The notes under the pieces are model-generated. The model was not told the DNA's origin and did not search any database. It worked only from the letters and a program-made list of their open reading frames with translations. From an uncultured Oscillospiraceae bacterium (GTDB taxonomy: Bacteria > Bacillota > Clostridia > Oscillospirales > Oscillospiraceae): DNA of 12,123 bases. The stretch is from contig CAJOCV010000040.1 of the NCBI GenBank assembly GCA_905233785.1, forward strand, positions 1-12,123, in the 5' to 3' direction. Of the stretch, positions 1 through 9,309 are shown one piece after another (the stretch's first letter is position 1; each line of letters starts with the position of its first letter). The position numbers and the translations under genes are program-made.

Positions 1-77
1 GGAGTTTTCGTGGCTCTTACGCATACCACGGAAACGCAGCGCCGCGAGCTTCTTCTGACGCAAGCGCAAGTGCCCCT
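1..77. other. Left-edge stretch, no gene assigned
   Basis: These 77 bases are open in several frames but too short to identify. On the minus strand an ORF that could begin with TTG at 61-63 or 67-69, behind an AGGGG-like site, runs off the left edge, with an internal Met codon at 22-24. On the plus strand one frame ends at a TGA at 56-58 and another at a TAG inside the hairpin at 108-110. I cannot tell whether this is the end of a convergent plus-strand gene, the start of a minus-strand gene, or intergenic sequence. Confidence 0.3.
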
Positions 78-112
78 AACTATTCAGTCCCCTCAAAGGG
101 GACTGAATAGTT
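78..112. terminator. Perfect 16-bp hairpin downstream of the VanY-like gene
   Basis: The arms 78-93 and 97-112 are exact reverse complements with a 3-base CAA loop. The hairpin starts 4 bases beyond the TGA stop of the minus-strand carboxypeptidase gene. It is probably that gene's terminator, possibly bidirectional. The stem base is A/T-rich (AACTATTC / GAATAGTT), but there is no long T tract beyond it on either strand, so termination is inferred from position and stem strength. Confidence 0.6.
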
Positions 113-116
113 GCTC

Positions 117-1025
117 TCAGTTTATACCATAGAGCTCCAGAAACTCCTCCAGCACCAGATTGTTTTCTGTCATATAGGCGGCGGCTTCTTTTCCGACATA
201 GCGGAAATGCCAGGACTCGCCCATGACCTGGGTGATCGGGCGTTTTTCCACGGGGAAGCGGAGGACGAAGCCGTACTCCGAACAGTGCTCCGCCAGCCAA
301 TCAAGCGTCGCGCTGGCCACCGTGTCGTTGCGCTTGATCTCATAGTATTTATCCGTGATGTCCACGCCAAGACCGGTCTGGTGCTCGCTGCAGCCGGCGG
401 GCATGGTGATATAGTAGCCCTCGGCGTCCTTGCCGTCCGTGATGCCGTTGTTGTCACAGACGCGCTTGAAGTTCTGCTGCTGCACGCTGTAGCTGCGATA
501 ACCGGAGGAGAGATATACGGGAAGACCGGCTTCCCGGCAGCCCAGCGCCATGTCCAGCAGCGCCTGGGCGATGCGAAGATCGACCGGACAGCGGTTGGGG
601 TTATAGCTCGTCTGAATGTCCGTCGCGTCCGCGGTCTGGTTGAGGTAGCCCAGCTCCGCGGGCTCATAGGTGCCGATCGAGTGTGTACCGTTTACGAGCA
701 CATATTCCCAGCTCGTCACGTCGATCTCCGGCGGGGCGGGCAGACCCAGCGCGGCGGCGCGGCCGGCGGGAGACTCGGGGTCAAGCGTCGGTACCGGCGT
801 CGGCTCGGGCTCGGCGCTCTCTTCGGGGGCGGCGAAAGTCGGCTCCGGCGCGGGCAATATCGCCTGCGGCGTCACCGCGATGGCGACAGGCGCTTCGCTT
901 GCCCGCTGTGCGCGCTCCAGCTCGTCGCTGAACGGGGTGTAGGACGCGCGGACATAAGAATAGGCGCCGAAGATCGCCAGCACCAGCAGCGCCAGCAGAA
1001 ACCGCGCCATAAAATTTGCTTTCAT
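117..1025 (-). CDS. VanY-like D-alanyl-D-alanine carboxypeptidase (peptidase M15B), membrane-anchored
   Basis: This 302-residue protein is predicted to be a zinc carboxypeptidase that removes the terminal D-Ala from peptidoglycan stem peptides outside the membrane. Residues ~8-24 (RFLLALLVLAIFGAYSY) form one hydrophobic helix, probably a signal anchor. Residues ~30-85 are a Pro/Glu/Ala-rich linker, and the M15B domain fills the C-terminal two thirds. The family motifs are visible: SSGYRSY, then SEHQTGLGVD with zinc ligands H215 and D222, then ESWHFRYVG with E270 as the expected catalytic base and H273 as the third ligand. The start at 1025 was preferred to an upstream ATG at 1067 because an AAGGAGG site lies 7 bases before it and the hydrophobic segment then sits at the N-terminus. 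No vanH/A/X or two-component genes are nearby, so a cell-wall maintenance role is more likely than glycopeptide resistance. Other DD- or LD-carboxypeptidases of the M15 clan are the alternative. Confidence 0.9.
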   Translation of the reverse strand: MKANFMARFLLALLVLAIFGAYSYVRASYTPFSDELERAQRASEAPVAIAVTPQAILPAPEPTFAAPEESAEPEPTPVPTLDPESPAGRAAALGLPAPPEIDVTSWEYVLVNGTHSIGTYEPAELGYLNQTADATDIQTSYNPNRCPVDLRIAQALLDMALGCREAGLPVYLSSGYRSYSVQQQNFKRVCDNNGITDGKDAEGYYITMPAGCSEHQTGLGVDITDKYYEIKRNDTVASATLDWLAEHCSEYGFVLRFPVEKRPITQVMGESWHFRYVGKEAAAYMTENNLVLEEFLELYGIN

Positions 1026-1057
1026 GTAGGAACCTCCTTGCGGAATAAACAATAAGT

Positions 1058-1086
1058 ATATTACCATTTTGACGCGAGGGGGTCAA
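1058..1086 (-). promoter_or_regulatory. Candidate promoter of the VanY-like gene
   Basis: Read on the minus strand, TTGACC (1081-1086) and TAATAT (1058-1063) are separated by exactly 17 bases. This predicts transcription starting near 1050 and a leader of about 25 bases before the ATG at 1025. The -35 matches the consensus at 5 of 6 bases and the -10 at 4 of 6. It is a prediction from motif and spacing only. Confidence 0.5.
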
Positions 1087-1099
1087 CAACATTTTGTTG
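1084..1099. promoter_or_regulatory. CAACAA-CATT-TTGTTG dyad between divergent promoters
   Basis: A perfect 6+6 inverted repeat with a 4-base centre. Its left half overlaps the predicted -35 of the minus-strand promoter (1081-1086) and its right half overlaps the predicted -35 of the plus-strand promoter (1097-1102). That is where a dimeric regulator could control both genes. No regulator gene lies adjacent. Operator function is inference. Confidence 0.4.
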
Positions 1100-1125
1100 C
1101 TCCCTGCGTCCAGCGCTGGTATAAT
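1097..1125 (+). promoter_or_regulatory. Candidate promoter of the glycosyltransferase-hydrolase operon
   Basis: TTGCTC (1097-1102), a 17-base spacer, and a consensus TATAAT (1120-1125) predict a start near 1132, which leaves a leader of about 130 bases before the ATG at 1262. The exact -10 and ideal spacing make it one of the better promoter predictions in the window. Confidence 0.6.
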
Positions 1126-1192
1126 AACGGCACGAGTGCCATTATTATGGATTTCGAGTCGTTTTTCTTGCCGCGTAAGCGGCGGGAAAAAC
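1121..1192 (+). promoter_or_regulatory. Structured leader: initiation-site palindrome and GUAA-capped hairpin
   Basis: Two strong structures precede the 1262 gene. The first is a 28-bp near-palindrome: arms 1121-1133 and 1136-1148 differ at one position. It overlaps the -10 and the predicted start, so it may be an operator rather than an RNA fold. The second is a 14-bp stem, 1161-1174 with 1179-1192, containing two G·U pairs and a GTAA loop, which fits the GNRA tetraloop class. Neither is followed by a T tract on the plus strand, so they are not ordinary terminators. Together they occupy about half of the untranslated leader. No known riboswitch class is recognised. Confidence 0.45.
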
Positions 1193-1261
1193 AGCGTAGA
1201 ATCACATAGAATAAGCCCGGCGTTATGGTACAACAGAAGCATCACACAGGAGATACGCAAG

Positions 1262-2764
1262 ATGGAGAAACGATTTCAAAAAGAAGCGCTCCTTTTCCTC
1301 TACTGTCTGCTGACGGCGGCGGTGATGATCACACTTTGCTCGCGCAGCTCGCCGCTCTATCCTTTTAACGACTGGAACGATACCAACTGTTTTTTCACCG
1401 TGGGCAAGGCCATGATGAACGGACGCGTGGTTTACCGGGATATTTACGAACAGAAGGGCGTGCTGCTCTATTTCCTCTACGGTCTCGGCTGGCTGCTCTC
1501 TCATCGCAGCTTTCTCGGTGCCTGGGTGCTGGAGTGCCTGTGCTTTGCGGCCTTTTTGCGCACAGCCGCCCTGACTGCGGAAAAGCGCGGTGTGTTGCGG
1601 AGCTTCTGCCTTGTGATGCCTGCGCTGGCTGCGATTTTATGCAGCAGCTATGCCTTCTTCCTCGGCGGCAGCGCGGAGGAGATTGCCCTTCCCTTCCTCT
1701 ATCCGGCGCTGCACGTCTTTCTCACGACGGAGGACGGCTGCTTGCCCGCGCCGAGAAAGATCGTGCTGCTCGGCGCGATGGCTGGCTGTGTGCTCTGGAT
1801 CAAGTTTACGCTGCTGGGGCTGTACGTGGGCTATGTGCTGTTTATCGCGCTTCTGCTCATCCTACGGCGTGACTTTGCGGCGCTCGGGAAAGCGGCGGGT
1901 TTCTTTCTGCTCGGAGTGGGGCTCGCCACGCTGCCCTGGCTCCTGTACTTCGGCGCAAATTCCGCGCTCGGAGACTGGATCGGGGTCTATTTTCTCGACA
2001 ACATGAGCCACTATTCCTCTGATATTGTACAGGATTACGGGCGGCTCTATTTCCTGCGGGAGAACATGAGCCACGCGATTTTATGGAACGGGCGCACAAG
2101 CCTGCTGATCGCCGCCGGTGCGCTGGCTGTGTTGTGCGGTCACCGCAAATGGGGGTTCAAGGCGGGCTTTCTGCTCATGTATCTGCTTGCGGTGATTTTG
2201 CCCTTTATCGGCGGCACGGCCTTCGACTACTATGGCTACGCCTACGCGCCGCTGGCCGTCCCCGGCGCTCTCGCGGCGGCGCGGCTGCTGGAATCGGGTC
2301 TTGCGCGCCTGCGCCTGAAGATCGGGGGATGGGCGCGCGCGTCGGCACTGCTGCTCTGCCTGTGCCTTGTGGCGGGTGCGGGGCTCTTCGCCCGGCGGCA
2401 CTCGATCAACAGTTTCTACGCCGACTATCGAAGAGAGGATATGTGGTACAGCCGCTTTGCCGAAGAAATCACAGCGGCGGCGGATCAGAGCCTCTTAAAC
2501 TATGGCTCACTGGATATGGGGCTTTATACTCTGACCGGCTATGTGCCGCAGACGCGCTTTTTCTGCCATCTCAACCTGAACCTGCCGGAGCTGGAAGAGG
2601 AGATGGACGCATACGTGCGCGAGAGACAAACCGCCTTTCTGGTGATGAAGATCGAACCGCCGGAATGGCTGTTGGCGTACTACGAGCCGGTGGATGCCGC
2701 CGAGAGCATCAACCAGTTTGAAGGTATTTCGTCCCGGTACTATCTGCTGCGCCGCAGGGCGTAA
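1262..2764 (+). CDS. Multispanning GT-C/PMT-type glycosyltransferase family 39-like membrane protein
   Basis: A 500-residue polytopic membrane protein predicted to transfer a sugar from a polyprenyl-phosphate donor to a cell-surface acceptor. The first membrane helix is at ~8-26. The first extracytoplasmic loop carries PFNDWNDTNCF (D37, D40) and RDIYEQKG (D60, E63), an acidic pattern seen in bacterial GT-C/PMT_2 proteins, where loop-1 acidic residues are catalytic or metal-binding. About eight to ten further hydrophobic segments follow to ~residue 380 (for example near 165-205 and 300-325), then a short soluble tail ending in RYYLLRRRA. The start at 1262 has CAGGAGA upstream at 8-10 bases; the frame is open further upstream, but that extension would lie in the promoter and leader. 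Twelve bases separate it from the next gene, indicating one operon. Donor and acceptor cannot be read from sequence; O-antigen ligase-like or uncharacterised membrane proteins are alternatives. Confidence 0.75.
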   Translation: MEKRFQKEALLFLYCLLTAAVMITLCSRSSPLYPFNDWNDTNCFFTVGKAMMNGRVVYRDIYEQKGVLLYFLYGLGWLLSHRSFLGAWVLECLCFAAFLRTAALTAEKRGVLRSFCLVMPALAAILCSSYAFFLGGSAEEIALPFLYPALHVFLTTEDGCLPAPRKIVLLGAMAGCVLWIKFTLLGLYVGYVLFIALLLILRRDFAALGKAAGFFLLGVGLATLPWLLYFGANSALGDWIGVYFLDNMSHYSSDIVQDYGRLYFLRENMSHAILWNGRTSLLIAAGALAVLCGHRKWGFKAGFLLMYLLAVILPFIGGTAFDYYGYAYAPLAVPGALAAARLLESGLARLRLKIGGWARASALLLCLCLVAGAGLFARRHSINSFYADYRREDMWYSRFAEEITAAADQSLLNYGSLDMGLYTLTGYVPQTRFFCHLNLNLPELEEEMDAYVRERQTAFLVMKIEPPEWLLAYYEPVDAAESINQFEGISSRYYLLRRRA

Positions 2765-2776
2765 AAGGAGAAGCAT

Positions 2777-3400
2777 ATGAAACTGATTTGGCATGGGCAT
2801 TCCTGTTTTTCGCTTGTGACCGCCGAGGGCACGGCGGTGTTTGACCCTTACGCGCCGGGGAGCGTCCCCGGGCTGCGCCTGCCGAGGCTGAAAGCCGACG
2901 CGGTGCTTTGCAGCCACGGCCATGGCGATCACAGCTACGCCGAGGGCGTGGCCTTGAGCGGGAAAAAGCCCGCGTTCACGGTACAGACGATCCCCTGCTT
3001 CCACGATGAGGCAAACGGCGGTCTGCGGGGAAAGAATCTGATCCATGTGCTGGAGGCGGAGGGGCTTCGCATCGCCCATCTCGGCGACCTCGGGCATATG
3101 CTGTCACAGGCGCAGCTTGCGGCGCTGGGGAGGCTCGATCTTGTGATGATCCCCGTGGGCGGCTACTATACCATCGGCGCGGAGACGGCGGCGGCGCTTG
3201 CCAAAGCCATCGGCGCGCGCGTCACGGTGCCGATGCATTATCGCGGCGCGACCTTTGGCTATGACGTGATCGGCACGGTGGAGGAATTCACACAGCGGAT
3301 GGAGAACGTGCGCTTTGCCGATACGAATACACTGGATGTCGCGGAGACGCCGCCGGGCGTCGTCGTTCTGCGGATAATGAACACTGAAAACGAAGACTGA
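2777..3400 (+). CDS. Metallo-beta-lactamase-fold hydrolase (UPF0173/YtkL-like, lactamase_B_3 type)
   Basis: This 207-residue protein is a compact MBL-fold hydrolase, close in length to the UPF0173/YtkL-like group (about 225 residues). It begins with the group's typical MKLIWHGHSCF. The metal-binding HxHxDH motif is at H47-G-H49-G-D51-H52. A later AHLGDLGH segment supplies the next histidine and aspartate, and VPMHYR near residue 154 gives the final ligand. It has no signal peptide or membrane helix, so it is cytoplasmic. The start is fixed by AAAGGAG just before the ATG, and it lies 12 bases after the glycosyltransferase stop, so the two are probably co-transcribed. Family members are usually annotated as metal-dependent hydrolases without a settled substrate, so no specific reaction is assigned. 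No clear T-tailed terminator follows; the inverted-repeat element starting at 3461 could serve as one. Confidence 0.88.
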   Translation: MKLIWHGHSCFSLVTAEGTAVFDPYAPGSVPGLRLPRLKADAVLCSHGHGDHSYAEGVALSGKKPAFTVQTIPCFHDEANGGLRGKNLIHVLEAEGLRIAHLGDLGHMLSQAQLAALGRLDLVMIPVGGYYTIGAETAAALAKAIGARVTVPMHYRGATFGYDVIGTVEEFTQRMENVRFADTNTLDVAETPPGVVVLRIMNTENED

Positions 3401-3460
3401 ATTATTAAGATGTCCGCCTCCAGCAAACGGAATATAATTACGGCGAAAAGCACCCCCTGT

Positions 3461-3602
3461 CGTAGGGGCGGCTATCAGCCGCCCGGCGGGGAAAGTCAAA
3501 CACAACAGGATGCTCCGGCGAATACGTGCAAGGTACGTGTTCGCCGGAGCGTTTCGTTTCATTGACCCTTCTCCGCGCGGGCGGCTGATAGCCGCCCCTA
3601 CG
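3461..3602. repeat. 142-bp MITE-like element with 25-bp perfect terminal inverted repeats
   Basis: Bases 3461-3485 and 3578-3602 are perfect 25-bp inverted repeats. Each arm is itself a hairpin: 8-bp stems at 3466-3473/3477-3484 and 3579-3586/3590-3597. Inside lies a second inverted pair, 3512-3527 with 3535-3550 (16 bp, one G·U), and weaker GTCAA/TTGAC pairing at 3495-3499 and 3563-3567. The whole element can fold as one nested rod or as separate cruciforms. There is no convincing coding sequence and no clear target-site duplication. GTAGGGGCGG-type intergenic repeats resemble REP/MITE families in GC-rich Clostridia; that family link is recollection and was not checked. It may also stop transcription leaving the hydrolase gene. 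Confidence 0.75.
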
Positions 3603-3683
3603 GTCAAGGATAGGCTTTTTCTGTGCTGATTGAGTTCTGAGCTGCGTTTTTATCGACAGTGATCCCTTTACACAAAAAAGGGA

Positions 3684-3712
3684 TTGTATCAAGGAAAAGG
3701 ATGTGATATGAT
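3684..3712 (+). promoter_or_regulatory. Candidate promoter of the leader RNA and lipoprotein gene
   Basis: TTGTAT (3684-3689) and TATGAT (3707-3712) are separated by exactly 17 bases, predicting a start near 3719. That is the first base pair of the long hairpin at 3718. A small upstream hairpin (ATCCCTTT 3662-3669 with AAAGGGAT 3677-3684) abuts the -35. No other convincing promoter lies between here and the lipoprotein ATG at 3932. Confidence 0.55.
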
Positions 3713-3827
3713 AATCATGCCACACAAACTGAATATTTGGGCTTATTACGGGAAAGTGTTTTTACTTTGGAAAAAACGCTTTCTCCACTTCGCTTTCCCT
3801 GTGATAAGCCGAAAGTTTGTGTGGCAA

Positions 3828-3864
3828 CAAACGGAGTTGCGTTTTTCGTGCGTGGTTCCGTTTG
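3828..3864 (+). promoter_or_regulatory. Candidate antiterminator helix
   Basis: CAAACGGA (3828-3835) is the exact reverse complement of TCCGTTTG (3857-3864), and three G·U pairs extend the helix to 3838/3854. Forming it would consume the inner part of the terminator's 5' arm and its loop, so the two folds exclude each other. The terminator stem looks more stable, so a ligand, protein or translating ribosome would be needed to favour this helix. This is inference from complementarity. Confidence 0.3.
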
Positions 3865-3884
3865 GAGCCGCGCACTTTTTATTT
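3848..3884 (+). terminator. Intrinsic terminator inside the lipoprotein leader
   Basis: Arms 3848-3859 and 3864-3875 pair over 12 bp with two G·U pairs and a GTTT loop, directly followed by TTTTTATTT (3876-3884). This is a classic Rho-independent terminator on the plus strand. It sits between the predicted promoter and the lipoprotein gene, which suggests attenuation or a separate small RNA. Its 3' arm is also part of an alternative 12-bp hairpin, 3868-3879 with 3889-3900. Confidence 0.7.
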
Positions 3885-3931
3885 CCCGAAAAGTGCGCGG
3901 AATGATATAGAGAGAAAGAGGGGGATAGGGA

Positions 3932-5242
3932 ATGAAAAAGATAGCGGCATTGATACTGGCATTGTCCTTTACAATAGCTCTGTATGGCTGCGGGAAAAGT
4001 GAGGCGGCGAAAGCTGCCGACGATTTGATTGCTGCCATAGGCGAAGTCTCGTTGAATAGTGAGGTTGCAATCACAGCGGCGGAGAAGGCGGTCTCTGAAT
4101 TAGATGACAAGGATCGCGACAGTCTGGATAACACAGCGACTCTGAAAAAAGCTCGGATGGATTATGAAAAACTTGTCGATATGGACAAAGTATCAAAAGT
4201 CGAAGCTGTTATTGATTTGATCGGAGTAGTAACGCTTGAAAGTGATGCTTCCATAGAAGCTGCACAAGCGGCATATGATAAGTTGGAAGACCGCCTTAAA
4301 GATCAGGTTAACAACTTTGATAGAATAGCCGAAGCACAAAATGAACTTTCTGCGCTTATCGACGCAGAAACGGTCTCAAAAGTTGAAGATGTTATCGAGG
4401 CGATCGGAGAAGTGACGTTGGAAAGTGGTGCTTCCATAGAAGCCGCACAAGCGGCATATGATGAGTTGGAAGACCGCCTTAAGGATCAGGTAAATAATTA
4501 TGATTTAATAGGCGAGGCAGAGGAAAGACTCAAAAGACTTGAAGCTGAAAATCGTGCTGCCCGCGTCGAAGAAGCAAGGAAGCTTATCGAACAGATCGGT
4601 GAGGTAAGCATGGAAAGCGGAGAGGCGATTATCGCAGCAAGGAAGGCCTACAGAACACTGACACCAGAAGAAGCCGCATTGGTGTCAAATGCTGAAGTCC
4701 TTGAGGAAGCTGTGAACGTCTATCGCACAACGATGCTAGAGCATGTAGAAGACCTATTGAAAGCGTTTAAGCTTGATGAAGATGTATTTCAGGGGGTAGA
4801 ATTTTATTATCCTTTTGGGTGGCAGTTAGATAACCGTGGATATTGGGTGGCTGACGCAAGCACATTTATCCGCCCTTATATCATAAGGAGAAGTAATAGT
4901 AATAGTTTTGGAATTAATGTAGTATATAATTATACAGGGGATAGTTGGGTGTTTTGGACAAAGCTCACGATATTGGCGGATGATCAGCGTTTTACAAAAG
5001 AGGTGTCTTACAATAAAGTTGTCAGAGACAACTCGGGCAGAAGGGTGTGGGAATACTATACCGATACAGCGCCAGATATGGAGATGCTGCGTGTGCTTGC
5101 AGAGGCAGCATCTGTGCAGATGCGCTTTGAGGGCTCGGAATATTGGGAGGATTACTCTCTTTCTGCTGTAGACAAAAAAGCGATCCAACAGACGCTTGAT
5201 GTCTATGATGCACTTTTAGCAATCAGCAAAGTGTTGCAGTAA
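3932..5242 (+). CDS. Lipoprotein with four tandem ~61-residue helical repeats and an unassigned C-terminal domain
   Basis: A 436-residue predicted surface lipoprotein. MKK, a hydrophobic core and the lipobox LYGC put the lipidated cysteine at residue 20. Then come four helical repeats: ~26-86, 87-147, 148-208 and ~212-272. Their shared pattern is a helix ending in IGEV, then T/S-L-E-S, then a helix with AI-AA--AYD-L, then a third helix. The spacing of the IG glycine is exactly 61 residues for repeats 1-3 and 64 for the last. Similar repeats occur in many Firmicutes surface proteins as spacer or stalk modules. Residues ~273-436 form a Trp/Tyr-rich, probably beta-containing domain that I do not recognise. 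The start follows a GAGGGGG ribosome site about 9 bases upstream. Codon use is clearly AT-richer than in neighbouring genes, suggesting transfer. It has its own promoter and leader, so it appears monocistronic. Function unknown; binding or adhesion is a guess. Confidence 0.85.
   Translation: MKKIAALILALSFTIALYGCGKSEAAKAADDLIAAIGEVSLNSEVAITAAEKAVSELDDKDRDSLDNTATLKKARMDYEKLVDMDKVSKVEAVIDLIGVVTLESDASIEAAQAAYDKLEDRLKDQVNNFDRIAEAQNELSALIDAETVSKVEDVIEAIGEVTLESGASIEAAQAAYDELEDRLKDQVNNYDLIGEAEERLKRLEAENRAARVEEARKLIEQIGEVSMESGEAIIAARKAYRTLTPEEAALVSNAEVLEEAVNVYRTTMLEHVEDLLKAFKLDEDVFQGVEFYYPFGWQLDNRGYWVADASTFIRPYIIRRSNSNSFGINVVYNYTGDSWVFWTKLTILADDQRFTKEVSYNKVVRDNSGRRVWEYYTDTAPDMEMLRVLAEAASVQMRFEGSEYWEDYSLSAVDKKAIQQTLDVYDALLAISKVLQ
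4190..4555 (+). repeat. Two tandem 183-bp direct repeats inside the lipoprotein gene
   Basis: Units 4190-4372 and 4373-4555 encode protein repeats 2 and 3 in register (61 codons each). Their central stretch, roughly 4245-4320 and 4428-4503, is nearly identical at DNA level, with only scattered, mostly silent changes, while the ends have drifted. This points to recent duplication or ongoing gene conversion and predicts copy-number variation between strains. Repeats 1 and 4 are recognisable only as protein. Confidence 0.85.
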
Positions 5243-5294
5243 GCGACCATAAGAATAAAGATCTTCACAGTTCTACATATATGTAAAATGAAAT

Positions 5295-5320
5295 GCACCC
5301 CCGGCCTCTGCCGGGGGTGC
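5295..5320. terminator. Bidirectional-type terminator between lipoprotein gene and nifJ
   Basis: GCACCCCCGGC (5295-5305) and its exact complement (5310-5320) form an 11-bp stem with a CTCT loop. Read on the minus strand it is followed by ATTTCATTTTA, so it fits best as the nifJ terminator, about 30 bases after its stop. It would also shield the lipoprotein transcript ending at 5242. A 12-bp AT palindrome, TACATATATGTA, lies at 5274-5285. Confidence 0.75.
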
Positions 5321-5352
5321 GCTGAATTAATGGGGGTATTGGCTTAAACGGC

Positions 5353-9009
<3,657 letters not shown>

Positions 9010-9094
9010 AATAGCTTCACTCTCCAAACTTATAGATTCGTCGGTACGGGGCGACCCCGGAGCGGGAAATCGCACCGCGCTATAGGACAGGCTA

Positions 9095-9123
9095 ATTCTA
9101 TCATTTTTTTGTTGGGTTGTAAA
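9095..9123 (-). promoter_or_regulatory. Candidate nifJ promoter
   Basis: Read on the minus strand, TTTACA (9118-9123), a 17-base A-rich spacer and TAGAAT (9095-9100) give 5/6 matches in each box. The predicted start is near 9087, leaving a leader of about 78 bases. That leader contains a short GC-rich hairpin around 9049-9062 (CGGGG/CCCCG). The strong promoter suits a highly expressed central enzyme. Confidence 0.6.
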
Positions 9124-9203
9124 CCTTTTGTCCCTATCTTTTTTCATTTTTTGCGCCGAAGCGAAAAAGCAGGCATAATAATCCTGTAAATTCCGGCGGC
9201 GAC

Positions 9204-9245
9204 GCACAAAAATTCCTTGTGCTTTTTTTATATGTGGTATATAAT
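9204..9245 (+). promoter_or_regulatory. Candidate yloU-fakA promoter with an inverted repeat over the -35
   Basis: TTGTGC (9217-9222), a 17-base spacer containing T7, and a consensus TATAAT (9240-9245) predict a start near 9252. The -35 is also the right half of the inverted repeat GCACAA (9204-9209)/TTGTGC (9217-9222). Because T7 follows, that repeat could act as a weak terminator or as an operator. Confidence 0.6.
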
Positions 9246-9309
9246 CATAGAATCCAAACTGCGGCCTTTTGGCGCAGTTATCAACGGCAAAGAAAGGAGC
9301 GTATCGTTT

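Larger units (their letters stand above)
3718..3884 (+). ncRNA. Candidate structured leader RNA or small RNA ending in an intrinsic terminator
   Basis: Starting at the predicted transcription start, 3718-3730 pairs perfectly with 3814-3826 (13 bp). After an asymmetric internal loop (9 versus 3 bases), 3740-3756 pairs with 3793-3810 (17 bp, one bulged T at 3800, one G·U). A local hairpin 3752-3763/3772-3783 is an alternative for the tip. Further on, GCAAC/GTTGC (3824-3828/3836-3840) presents a loop complementary to the terminator, and the module ends at the terminator at 3848-3884. The product would be about 165 nt if termination occurs, or a 213-nt leader of the lipoprotein mRNA if not. I do not recognise a known riboswitch, T-box or 6S RNA core. 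Evidence is promoter, compensating helices and terminator in the right order; expression is not shown. Confidence 0.45.

Noticed and set aside
111..1055. A 314-codon plus-strand ORF overlapping the VanY-like gene
   Set aside because: It is antisense to a gene with complete M15B catalytic motifs and a good ribosome site. The translation is Arg/His/Gly-rich without domains.
1094..1261. Upstream extension of the glycosyltransferase frame
   Set aside because: It spans the predicted promoter, start site and hairpins, lacks a ribosome site, and the hydrophobic N-terminus begins at 1262.
3718..3884. 6S RNA, T-box or another known RNA class
   Set aside because: It is too short and lacks a large symmetric central bubble for 6S. 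The GCGTGGTTCCG string is only superficially like a T-box, and no aminoacyl-tRNA or amino-acid gene follows.
3868..3900. 12-bp hairpin CCGCGCACTTTT/AAAAGTGCGCGG as a second terminator
   Set aside because: No T tract follows on either strand. It shares its left arm with the real terminator and is transcribed after it, so it is noted only as an alternative fold.
3709..3905. A 65-codon plus-strand ORF with a purine-rich site upstream
   Set aside because: It lies wholly inside the structured RNA and terminator, its ATG overlaps the predicted -10, and its sequence has no protein-like family features.
4190..4555. CRISPR-like repeats
   Set aside because: The 183-bp units are coding, in frame, contiguous without spacers, and match protein repeats.
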